Shown here: in pieces, positions 7,589 through 16,253 of the stretch
Numbering within the stretch: position 1 is the first letter of the stretch
Layout: each line of letters begins with the position of its first letter
Assembly: GCA_902789365.1 (NCBI GenBank)
Contig: CADANQ010000049.1
Span: forward strand, 1 to 42,225
Direction of reading: 5' to 3'
Length of the DNA: 42,225 bases
Origin: an uncultured Eubacteriales bacterium
GTDB lineage: Bacteria; Bacillota; Clostridia; Christensenellales; Aristaeellaceae
The notes under the pieces: model-generated
What the model saw: only the letters and a program-made list of their open reading frames with translations
What the model was told of the DNA's origin: nothing
The model's database searches: none
Made by a program: the position numbers and the translations under genes

Positions 7589-9778
7589 TTGGGTTGGTTT
7601 GACGAGCAGATCGAATTCAGAAAAAAGCATGAGCGGGAGCTTCTCAGCGATTCCTTTGAAAACCTGGCCAAAGCCGTTACCGGACGGCGCATGGGCTTTG
7701 CGGAACTGAAAAAGGAGGCCGATGTCAGCGATGCTGTGGCGGCCCTGCTCAAGTATATGGGCGTAAAGGAAAAGGATGTCCCCCCGAAGATCAGCGGCCT
7801 GCAGGACCGCCTGGATTACCTTCTGTCCTCCACCGGCATCCTGTACCGCGAGGTTATCCTGAACCCCGGCTGGCACAGTGACGCCATGGGCCCCATGATT
7901 ACATCCCTCCGGGAGGAGGGGACGGTCATCGCCGTTCTGCCGTCGGATATGGGCGGGTACGAGTATAGGGACCCCCGGACCGGCGCACGGGTAAAGGTGA
8001 ACGGCGGCGAGGAAAAGAAGATCAGCGCCGAGGCGCTGTGCTTCTACCGGCCCCTTCCGATGCGGGAGCTGAAAATCAAGGACCTGCTGCAGTACATGAA
8101 AAGCTGCCTGACGCTCCGCGACGTGGTCAGCTTTGGATTGGCGGCGCTGGTCATCACCCTGGTGGGCATGCTGACGCCCCGCCTGAACCGCGTCCTGATG
8201 GGCAAGGTTATCGATACGAACAGCTACCGCCTGCTTTATGCCGTCATGTCGTTCATGCTGTTCGCGTCCGTCGGAAGCATCCTTCTGACCATCATTCGCG
8301 AAATGCTGCTCAACCGCATCCGCGCCAAGCTGAACATCAATGTCAGCGCGGCCACGATGATGCGCATGCTTTCGCTTCCGGCCACCTTTTTCAGGAAATA
8401 CTCCGCGGGCGAACTCAACCAGTACATCGGCAATATGACCTCCCTGTGCTCCACGATTGTGGACAGCCTGTTTTCCACGGCGTTGACCGGCGTTTTCTCC
8501 CTGGTGTACATCACCCAGATTTTTGCCTTCGCACCCAGTCTGGTGGCTCCCAGTCTGACGGTGACGGTGCTGACCCTGATCTTCTCCCTCCTCTCCGCCC
8601 TGACGCAGATGCGCATCAACAAGGAGAAGATGGTGCATTACGCCAAGGAACGGGGCCTGGTCTTCAGCCTGATTACCGGCATCCAGAAGATCCGCCTGAG
8701 CGGCGCGGAGAACCGCGCGTTTTCCAAATGGACCTCCCTGTACACCAAAAGCGCCGAGCTGACCTACAATCCCCCCGCCGTCATCCGCCTGTCCGCCGTA
8801 ATCACCACGGCCATTACGATGACCGGCACGGCGGTGATGTACTTTGTCGCGGTGAGCAGCAAGGTGAGCGTGGCGGACTACTTCGCCTTCAATTCCGCAT
8901 ACGGGTATATTTCCTCGGCGTTCAGCGCGATTACCGGGGTGGCGCTGTCGGCGGCGACCATCAAGCCCATTATCGCCCTGATCCAGCCGCTCCTTTCGGC
9001 GCAGCCCGAGACGTCCGACAGCAAGGAGACCGTGACCCGCCTTTCCGGAAGCATCGAGATATCCCACCTGACCTTCGGCTACGACCCGGAGAGCAAGCCG
9101 CTGTTCGAGGATTTCAACCTGACCATCCCCGCCAGGCAGTACGTGGCCATCGTGGGACGCTCGGGCTGCGGTAAATCCACCCTGGTGCGGCTGCTGCTGG
9201 GATTTGAAAAGCCCATCCGGGGCGTGATCAACTATGACCGCAAGGACCTGCAGCGCCTGGACCTGAGATCGGTGCGCCGGCAGATCGGCACGGTGATGCA
9301 GGACGGCAAGCTGTTTTCCGGATCCATTTTCGACAACATCGTCATTTCCGCGCCTACCCTCAAGCTGCAGGACGCCTGGGACGCCGCTGAGGTTGCCGGT
9401 ATCGCCGACGATATCCGGGATATGCCCATGGGCATGAACACCATGCTCCAGGAGGGCGGCGGCACCATCTCCGGCGGGCAGAGGCAAAGGCTGATGATCG
9501 CCCGGGCCATCGCGCCCAAGCCCCGCATCCTGATTTTTGACGAGGCCACCTCCGCCCTGGACAACATCACCCAGAAGAAGGTTTCCGAGGCGCTGGACAA
9601 GATGAAATGCACCCGCATTGTGATCGCTCACCGCCTGTCCACCATCCGGCACTGCGACCGGATTCTGGTCATCGACGGAGGCAAGATCGCCGAGGACGGA
9701 ACCTATGAGGAACTGATCGAAAAGAACGGCATTTTCGCGGAACTGGTGGAACGCCAGAGGCTGGACCAGGCGACGTAA
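7589..9778 (+). CDS. NHLM-type ABC exporter, permease and ATPase
   Basis: A 729-residue second exporter half. Residues 1-170 are a family-specific cytoplasmic region without peptidase residues. Membrane helices lie at about 180-430, and the ATPase has Walker A GRSGCGKS near 523, signature ISGGQ near 627 and Walker B LIFDEATSALD near 648. The start is TTG at 7589, because AAAGGAGG is correctly placed just before it and no ATG fits. It lies 15 bp after the C39 exporter, and the two probably form a heterodimer, as in known NHLM peptide export loci. An inverted repeat ends the operon at 9835. Confidence 0.9.
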   Translation: MGWFDEQIEFRKKHERELLSDSFENLAKAVTGRRMGFAELKKEADVSDAVAALLKYMGVKEKDVPPKISGLQDRLDYLLSSTGILYREVILNPGWHSDAMGPMITSLREEGTVIAVLPSDMGGYEYRDPRTGARVKVNGGEEKKISAEALCFYRPLPMRELKIKDLLQYMKSCLTLRDVVSFGLAALVITLVGMLTPRLNRVLMGKVIDTNSYRLLYAVMSFMLFASVGSILLTIIREMLLNRIRAKLNINVSAATMMRMLSLPATFFRKYSAGELNQYIGNMTSLCSTIVDSLFSTALTGVFSLVYITQIFAFAPSLVAPSLTVTVLTLIFSLLSALTQMRINKEKMVHYAKERGLVFSLITGIQKIRLSGAENRAFSKWTSLYTKSAELTYNPPAVIRLSAVITTAITMTGTAVMYFVAVSSKVSVADYFAFNSAYGYISSAFSAITGVALSAATIKPIIALIQPLLSAQPETSDSKETVTRLSGSIEISHLTFGYDPESKPLFEDFNLTIPARQYVAIVGRSGCGKSTLVRLLLGFEKPIRGVINYDRKDLQRLDLRSVRRQIGTVMQDGKLFSGSIFDNIVISAPTLKLQDAWDAAEVAGIADDIRDMPMGMNTMLQEGGGTISGGQRQRLMIARAIAPKPRILIFDEATSALDNITQKKVSEALDKMKCTRIVIAHRLSTIRHCDRILVIDGGKIAEDGTYEELIEKNGIFAELVERQRLDQAT

Positions 9779-9834
9779 AACGGGCCGACACGGAAAAGAC
9801 CGCGGAAGAAATACGAATCATTACGGGAACAAGG

Positions 9835-9864
9835 CGGAGGGCCGATCGCTCGATCGGCCCTCCG
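9835..9864 (+). terminator. Hairpin ending the exporter operon
   Basis: A perfect 14-bp inverted repeat (arms CGGAGGGCCGATCG and CGATCGGCCCTCCG, loop CT) follows the last exporter gene by 56 bp. Only a weak T stretch follows, so termination may be partial. The rest of the 326-bp gap holds the next promoter and a long leader in which I recognise no known riboswitch. Confidence 0.6.
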
Positions 9865-9912
9865 CTTTGCCGAACGGTGGCCGGGAGACAGGCAATCCTG
9901 ATCCGATGCGTC

Positions 9913-9941
9913 TTGACAGCAAAAACCGGAGGCCGTAAAAT
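9913..9941 (+). promoter_or_regulatory. Sigma-A promoter of the FecR/MBG gene
   Basis: TTGACA at 9913-9918 and TAAAAT at 9936-9941, spacer 17 bp. The predicted leader is about 155 nt, longer than needed for a simple start. Confidence 0.7.
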
Positions 9942-10104
9942 AACAATGGGGTAAAATAATTATTTGCCGGGACAAAAAGCCGGCGACGCCTTGGGACGAA
10001 TTACAGGAGCTGCCAGAAGGAACCAGACCGGAAAGCGTCCGGATGTGAAGATGCCGCAGAAACGGATATCGCGCCGAGGATGAACCCGGCAAGGAGTATC
10101 GACC

Positions 10105-13100
10105 ATGAATAAACAGAAATTGCTCTCATTACTGACTGTGCTTGTCGCCGCGCTGCTTTTGTTCGGAGGAGCGTCGGCTGAAAGCGCGGAAGCCGACACC
10201 ATCCGTTTCCTCAGGGCGGAGGGCGAGGTGACGGTCTACAATCCGGCGGGCCAGCCCCGTTTCGCGGTGGCGAACGCGCGTTTCGGGAGCGGCGAAGCGA
10301 TCGAGACCGGTTCGGACGGGTACGCCGCCATCAGCCTGGACGATACAAAAATCGTTTCCCTCGACAGGGAAACCAGGCTTGAGTTCGTCCGGGAAGGCAG
10401 TCATATGAAGATGACCGTCGTCCGGGGCACGATTTTTGTGGACGTATCGGAAAAACTGGATGAAAACGAATCCCTGGATATCCAGACCACAACCCTGATG
10501 GTGGGCATCCGGGGCACGATGATCGCCGTCGGGGTCCAGCCGGGGAATATGCAGCAGGTCATGATGCTGGAAGGCAAAACCGAGATTGCCTACCAGGACG
10601 CGGACGGGACGCAAAGGCAGATGACGGTTTCAGCCGGCGAAAAGCTGGCCCTGGAAGGCGGGGGAGCCGTTTCCGTCCCGGTGGTGGCGAGCCTGAAAAG
10701 GGATGACATCGGCACTTTCGTCCGAAAGGAGATCAGTTCGGCGCCGGAAAGGGTCGAACGGGCCAGGGCCGCGGGCACATATGCCGTTATAGAGGAGAAA
10801 CCCGCGGACGAATCGGGCAAGGGTCCCCACGAGGAGGAGCAGGACGACAACTGGGTGTATCCCGGCGAGGTTGTCCTGACGGCGGCCAGCGCCACCAAGT
10901 ATTACGACGGGGAACCCCTCAGCCGGACGGACGACGTGCTGGTTTCGGGCCTGCCGCCGGAATTTTCCATCCTGGTTACCTCCGTCGGCAGCCAGACGGA
11001 GCCCGGTACGGGGCTTAATTCCATTGCCGGCTATGCCATCGTGGACGGGGAAGGCAGGGAAGTAAACAATCGTTTCCATGTCAGGACGGTCAACGGCCTG
11101 CTGACGGTGAACCCCCTGCCCCTGACCATATGGACCGGGAGCGCGGAAAAAGAATACGACGGGACGCCCCTGACCTGCGGGGATGTCCGGGTCACGGCCG
11201 CCCAGGGCTATGCGGCGGAGCAGCCGGACTGGACCAACTGCGCGGTTTCCTGTGTCAGCGACATCGGCGCCCACGCGCTGTGCGCCGCCTCGGGCAATAT
11301 TCAGGTCTATCTGACCGACCCCTTCACCGGGGATCCGGTGCACCTGGAGCTGCCGGCGGGTAAAAGGCTGACCGTGTCCGTCAGGGAAGCGGACGGGAAA
11401 AAGACCTTCTGCTACGATATTGCCGAGATGAGCGAAAAGGACATCCCGGAGGATGTCCTGCGCCTGTACGCCCGGAATCCGGAGATGATGGCCCTTGCGT
11501 GCGAAGCCGCGGGATGGGACCTGGAGCTGGTACGAGAGCTGGCGGATGCGCTTCCCGCGGCCGGCGGCGCGGACGTGGAAACGGCAGGCATGGACATCCC
11601 CGAGGGCGTCGCCTCAAGGCTGATCGTGGACAGCGTGGATGTGCGCGTGATCGCGGATTCCGACGGAAAAAACTACAACGGCCGCGCCCTGGGAACGGAG
11701 GAGGCAAAATACTATCCCGTCCGGCTGCCCGAGATTACCGTGACCGCCACCGGGAGTATCACCCTGCCCGGCAGCTGTGACAATACCTATGAAATTGTGT
11801 GGGGCGAAGGGACGAACCCCGACCATTATGTGATCAGCGAGGAACTGGGCACCCTGACGGTGACGGAACCCGCCGCCGGCACGGTGTTCCTGCGGGCCAG
11901 GTCCGCCGAGCGGACCTATGACGGAACGCCGCTTGAATCGAATGAGGTGGAAGCGAGCGGCCTGCCCGAGGGTTATACCTGGAAGGCCGGCACCGCGGGC
12001 AGCCGGACCGACGCCGGCACCGGCGTCAATACCGTCAGCTGGTACAGCATTTATTCCCCGGACGGCGAGGATGTTACGGAGCAGTTCGGCGGCATGGTGC
12101 GCCTTGTGAACGGCACACTGACGGTGACCCCGGCGGCGATGGAGATTGCCACCGGCTCGGCGTCAAAAGAATACGACGGAACGCCCCTGACAAACGGCGA
12201 CGTGACTGTTTCGGGCCTGGTCGGCGGTGAAAACGTCACCGTGACGGCGACCGGGACCGTCACCGACGTAGGCGCGGCGGAGAATACCTGCGCCATCGAC
12301 TGGGGAGACACGCATCCGGAAAACTATCAGGTCACCGTCGTTTTGGGAACCCTGGAGGTGACAAAAAACACCGCTGTTATCACCTTTGCAGCGGACCCGA
12401 TCACCAAGGTCTATGACGGGCAGCCCCTCAGGGTGAGCACCGCCGCAGGCAATGCGGGAAACAAGGCCGATCCGAAACCGAACGACGTCCGGGGAGGCCT
12501 GGTTGTTCACGCGGAGGGCCTGCCGGAGGGGCTTTCCTTTGAAGCCCGGGCATTCTGCGAGGCGGTCCTTCCGGGCACGTACTCCTATACCGTATCGGTA
12601 ACCATCCTGGATCCCTCCGGACGGGACGTGACGGACTGGTTTACCGGCCTGATTGTTTTTAAAGGCGAACTGACCATCGAACCCGCCGCGCTGACAGTGA
12701 CCACCGGTTCGGCGGCAAAGGTCTATGACGGCACGCCGCTTACCTGCGCGGAGGCAGACCTGTCCGGCCTTGTCAACGGTGAGACTGCGCTGGTCACCGC
12801 CAAAGGAACCATTACGGCCGTTGGGACCGCGGAAAATACGTATGACATTTCCTGGGGCACGGCGGACCCCGCCAATTATACCGTAACGGAGGAACTCGGA
12901 ACCCTGACGGTGACAGCCAATGAAACGGCTGTCGTGATTACCGCGGCGTCGGCGGAAAAGGTATACGACGGGACGGAGCTGACGGCTCCCGGTTTTACGG
13001 CGCAGGGGCTGCCGGAAGGCTTTAAAGCGGAGGCGACCGTGACGGGCGGCCAGACCGACGCGGGCAGCAGCGACAACACAGTCGAGGCGTATCGGATTCT

Positions 13101-16100
13101 GGACAGCGAAAACAGCGACGTGACGGAGTACTTTACGGGCGTCGAGACGGTAAAGGGCACGCTGAAGGTTTCGAAGGCGGCGATTACGGTGACCGCGCCG
13201 ACGCCTGAATCAAAGACATACAACGGCACGGCGCTGACGGCGGACGGGCTGGATCCCTCGGTGGAGGGACTGCCCGCAGGGTTTGAAGTCGTCTGCACGT
13301 ATACCGGCAGTCAGATCGACGCGGGCAGCAGCGACTGCGAGATCGCTTCCTGCAAGATTACAAAGGGCGGAGAGGACGTAACCGCGAACTTTGACATCAC
13401 GACGGCGAAGGGTACGCTGACGGTGACGAAGGCGGCGATCACGGTGACCGCGCCGACGCCCGAATCAAAGACATACGACGGCACGGCGCTGACGGCGGAC
13501 GGGCTGGATCCCTCGGTGGAGGGACTGCCCACAGGGTTTGAAGTCGTCTGCACGTATACCGGCAGCCAGACCGACGCGGGCAGCAGCGACTGCGAGATCG
13601 CTTCCTGCAAGATTACAAAGGGCGGAGAGGACGTGACCGCGAATTTCGACATCACGACAGCGAAGGGTACGCTGACGGTGACGAAGGCCGCGATCACGGT
13701 GACCGCGCCCACGCCGGATTCCAAGACATACGACGGCACAGCGCTGACGGCGGACGGGCTGGATCCCGCGGTGGACGGACTGCCCACAGGGTTTGAAATT
13801 GCCTGCACGTATACCGGCAGCCGGACCGACGCGGGGAGCAGCGACTGCGAGATTGCGTCCTGCAAGGTAACGAAGGACGGAGCGGACGTAAGTGCGAACT
13901 TCGACATCACGACAGTAAAGGGCGAACTGAAGGTGACCGAGCGGACCATCACGATCAACACCGAATCGCTGTCTTACGCCAGGCCGTACAACGGCGAGCC
14001 TATCAGTCCGGAGAATACGGCGGCCCCGACGGTCATCGGCAGTTTCGCCGCGGGCGACGTGATGAGCGACGACAGCGTCGTAAGCGCGTACGAAGAACGG
14101 ATCAACGCGGGCGATGTCGAGATCGGCTATAAGATCAACTGGACCGACGAAGCAAAAGCCGGGAACTACAGTATAACGCTGGAGCCCGGCACACTGACGG
14201 TGGAACCGCTGGACGTCACCTTTGACCTGGGATTGAGCGCGGAGTATCCGTTTGAATATGACGGATATCCCCATGGGTGCGAATGGATCGAAGCAGCGCT
14301 CGGCGACAGCACGGAGCCTGAACCGGCGGATTGGGCCATAGATGAGGAAGCGGTCAGCTGGATCATCTACCCCCTGATCGGCGAAGACAGGGTGAAGCTG
14401 ACATGGAGCTGCTATACGGACATCGGGACCTACACGATGGCGGAGATTGAACAGTTCCTGTCGGGCGACAGCGGGAATTACAACATTCGGTACCGGAACA
14501 ACACCCTAAAGATTGCCAAAGCGGAGATCAACTTCCGCGCCGTCGGGGAGACCGGCCGGGTCTATAACGGCGAGCCGGCCTATGGCATCCTGGAGATCAA
14601 CCCCGAAAGGAGTTTTGAGGAGATCGGCGGGGGCAGATACCGTGTGCTGCTGACCGATACCGATGCCGTCATCGTGACGATTACCGGCGGAGGAACGGAC
14701 GCGGACGAATATGAGCTGGTATGCGGCTATGAATTCGAAACCGGCGACGGATCGAACTACAATATCACGACAGAAAACGGTACGCAGACGATAACGAAGG
14801 CGGCGATCACGGTGACCGCGCCCACGCCGGAATCAAGGGCGTACAACGGCACGGCGCTGACGGCGGACGGGCTTGATCCTATAGTGACCGGCGACCTGCC
14901 TGCGGGATTTGAAGTTGTCTGCACATATACCGGCAGCCGGACCGACGCGGGGAGCAGCGACTGCGAGATCGCGTCCTGCAAGATTACAAAGGGCGGAGAG
15001 GACGTAACCGCGAACTTCGACATCACGACGGCGAAGGGTACGCTGACGGTGACGAAGGCCGCGATTACGGTGACCGCGCCGACGCCTGAATCAAAGACAT
15101 ACGACGGCACGGCGCTGACGGCGGACGGGCTGGATCCCTCGGTGGAGGGCCTGCCCGAGGGCTTTGAAGTCGTCTGCACGTATACCGGCAGTCAGACAAA
15201 CGCGGGGAGCAGCGACTGCGAGATCGCTTCCTGCAAGGTGACGAAGGACGGAGCGGACGTGACCGCGAACTTCGACATCACGACGGCGAAAGGCACGCTG
15301 ACGGTGACGAAGGCCGCGATCACGGTGACCGCGCCCACGCCCGAATCAAAGACATACGACGGCACGGCGCTGACAGCGGACGGGCTGGATCCCGTGGTGG
15401 ACGGACTTCCCACGGGCTTTGAAGTTATCTGCACATATACCGGCAATCAGACCGACGCGGGCAGCAGCGACTGCGAGATCGCGTCCTGCAAGATAACGAA
15501 GGGCGGAGAGGACGTGACCGCGAACTTCGACATCACGACGGCGAAGGGTACGCTGACGGTGACCGGGCGGACCATCACGATCAACACCGAATCGCTCTCA
15601 TATGCCAGGGAGTATGACGGCCTGCCCATCCATCCGGAAAATACGAATCCGCCGGTGCTTACCGGCAGTTTCGTCGCGGGCGAAGTCGAGAGCGTTGAAA
15701 GCACGTATGCGGAACAGACCGACGTTGGGAGCGTCCAGATCGGTTATAAAGTCAATTGGAGCGGCGCAGGAAAGCCCGAAAATTATAACATCACACTGGT
15801 GCCGGGCACGCTGACGGTAAAACAGCGCGGCGTTACCGTCCATGCCGGCGGAGGAAACTTTGAGTATAACGGCAGTGTTTGGCTTCCGTACCCATCCGCG
15901 TACTTTACGGAAAACGGCGAATGGCTCGATGTGGACATAACGGAGGGCGTCGACACGGTCACGGCGGTCATCAAACTGATCGGCGGAGACAGGCTGACCC
16001 TGGTATGCAAAGGCTACAAGGAGCTTGGCACCGGATACGAGGTGATCCAGTCCGAATCGTTCACCGGAAACAGCGGCAACTACAACATCATTTACAGGGG

Positions 16101-16158
16101 CAGGATCATGAACATCCTTATTGAAGTGTCCACGGATGATCCGTATCCCGACGACTGA
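10105..16158 (+). CDS. Giant secreted FecR-domain protein with MBG-type repeats
   Basis: A 2017-residue exported protein. A signal peptide (about 1-26) precedes a FecR-type beta domain (about 30-185; VRGTIFVDVS and MVGIRGTMIAV are typical). From about 255 to the end there are some 19 Ig-like MBG modules, marked by repeated Y-[DN]-G-x-[PA]-L motifs. Two arrays of three near-identical 85-residue modules lie at 13183-13947 and 14806-15573, each followed by the same RTITINTESLSYAR block. No LPXTG motif, S-layer homology domain or C-terminal helix is visible, so how it is held at the surface is unclear. FecR-domain proteins often pair with CHASE2 sensors, and one is next door. Start ATG after AAGGAG. 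Inference: surface structural or sensing protein, possibly ligand of the CHASE2 protein. Confidence 0.88.
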   Translation: MNKQKLLSLLTVLVAALLLFGGASAESAEADTIRFLRAEGEVTVYNPAGQPRFAVANARFGSGEAIETGSDGYAAISLDDTKIVSLDRETRLEFVREGSHMKMTVVRGTIFVDVSEKLDENESLDIQTTTLMVGIRGTMIAVGVQPGNMQQVMMLEGKTEIAYQDADGTQRQMTVSAGEKLALEGGGAVSVPVVASLKRDDIGTFVRKEISSAPERVERARAAGTYAVIEEKPADESGKGPHEEEQDDNWVYPGEVVLTAASATKYYDGEPLSRTDDVLVSGLPPEFSILVTSVGSQTEPGTGLNSIAGYAIVDGEGREVNNRFHVRTVNGLLTVNPLPLTIWTGSAEKEYDGTPLTCGDVRVTAAQGYAAEQPDWTNCAVSCVSDIGAHALCAASGNIQVYLTDPFTGDPVHLELPAGKRLTVSVREADGKKTFCYDIAEMSEKDIPEDVLRLYARNPEMMALACEAAGWDLELVRELADALPAAGGADVETAGMDIPEGVASRLIVDSVDVRVIADSDGKNYNGRALGTEEAKYYPVRLPEITVTATGSITLPGSCDNTYEIVWGEGTNPDHYVISEELGTLTVTEPAAGTVFLRARSAERTYDGTPLESNEVEASGLPEGYTWKAGTAGSRTDAGTGVNTVSWYSIYSPDGEDVTEQFGGMVRLVNGTLTVTPAAMEIATGSASKEYDGTPLTNGDVTVSGLVGGENVTVTATGTVTDVGAAENTCAIDWGDTHPENYQVTVVLGTLEVTKNTAVITFAADPITKVYDGQPLRVSTAAGNAGNKADPKPNDVRGGLVVHAEGLPEGLSFEARAFCEAVLPGTYSYTVSVTILDPSGRDVTDWFTGLIVFKGELTIEPAALTVTTGSAAKVYDGTPLTCAEADLSGLVNGETALVTAKGTITAVGTAENTYDISWGTADPANYTVTEELGTLTVTANETAVVITAASAEKVYDGTELTAPGFTAQGLPEGFKAEATVTGGQTDAGSSDNTVEAYRILDSENSDVTEYFTGVETVKGTLKVSKAAITVTAPTPESKTYNGTALTADGLDPSVEGLPAGFEVVCTYTGSQIDAGSSDCEIASCKITKGGEDVTANFDITTAKGTLTVTKAAITVTAPTPESKTYDGTALTADGLDPSVEGLPTGFEVVCTYTGSQTDAGSSDCEIASCKITKGGEDVTANFDITTAKGTLTVTKAAITVTAPTPDSKTYDGTALTADGLDPAVDGLPTGFEIACTYTGSRTDAGSSDCEIASCKVTKDGADVSANFDITTVKGELKVTERTITINTESLSYARPYNGEPISPENTAAPTVIGSFAAGDVMSDDSVVSAYEERINAGDVEIGYKINWTDEAKAGNYSITLEPGTLTVEPLDVTFDLGLSAEYPFEYDGYPHGCEWIEAALGDSTEPEPADWAIDEEAVSWIIYPLIGEDRVKLTWSCYTDIGTYTMAEIEQFLSGDSGNYNIRYRNNTLKIAKAEINFRAVGETGRVYNGEPAYGILEINPERSFEEIGGGRYRVLLTDTDAVIVTITGGGTDADEYELVCGYEFETGDGSNYNITTENGTQTITKAAITVTAPTPESRAYNGTALTADGLDPIVTGDLPAGFEVVCTYTGSRTDAGSSDCEIASCKITKGGEDVTANFDITTAKGTLTVTKAAITVTAPTPESKTYDGTALTADGLDPSVEGLPEGFEVVCTYTGSQTNAGSSDCEIASCKVTKDGADVTANFDITTAKGTLTVTKAAITVTAPTPESKTYDGTALTADGLDPVVDGLPTGFEVICTYTGNQTDAGSSDCEIASCKITKGGEDVTANFDITTAKGTLTVTGRTITINTESLSYAREYDGLPIHPENTNPPVLTGSFVAGEVESVESTYAEQTDVGSVQIGYKVNWSGAGKPENYNITLVPGTLTVKQRGVTVHAGGGNFEYNGSVWLPYPSAYFTENGEWLDVDITEGVDTVTAVIKLIGGDRLTLVCKGYKELGTGYEVIQSESFTGNSGNYNIIYRGRIMNILIEVSTDDPYPDD
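13183..13947 (+). repeat. Coding tandem repeat array 1, three 255-bp MBG units
   Basis: Units start at 13183, 13438 and 13693, exactly 255 bp apart, each beginning I-T-V-T-A-P-T-P. They are nearly identical at the DNA level, including silent positions, which points to recent duplication or gene conversion. Confidence 0.9.
14806..15573 (+). repeat. Coding tandem repeat array 2, three 255-258-bp MBG units
   Basis: Units start at 14806, 15064 and 15319. They match array 1 closely; the first unit has one extra codon. Both arrays run into the same T-I-T-I-N-T-E-S block, so a segment of about 1.6 kb seems to have been duplicated as a whole. Confidence 0.9.
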
Positions 16159-16172
16159 CCTGGCCTGAAATG

Positions 16173-16225
16173 CAGGATGTCCGGGCCCGCCCCGAAGCGG
16201 CGCGCCCGGCATCCTGTGTTTTCTT
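16173..16225 (+). terminator. Intrinsic terminator or attenuator after the FecR/MBG gene
   Basis: CAGGATG-T-CCGGGC (from 16173) pairs with GCCCGG-CATCCTG (to 16216), followed by TGTTTTCTT. It lies between the FecR/MBG stop and the phosphatase start at 16254, so partial read-through could set the ratio of the two products. Confidence 0.65.
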
Positions 16226-16253
16226 AAAAGACGGGAGACAAGGCGGAAAAAAG

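Noticed and set aside
6896-9652. Very long minus-strand open frame opposite the two ABC exporter genes
   Set aside because: Shadow frame caused by high GC content; the product is His/Gly/Gln-rich and resembles no family, while the plus strand has complete ABC motifs.
9942-10104. Possible c-di-GMP riboswitch in the FecR/MBG leader
   Set aside because: A GACGC-like word is present, but the GEMM core blocks (CGCAAAGCC and the tetraloop receptor) are not.
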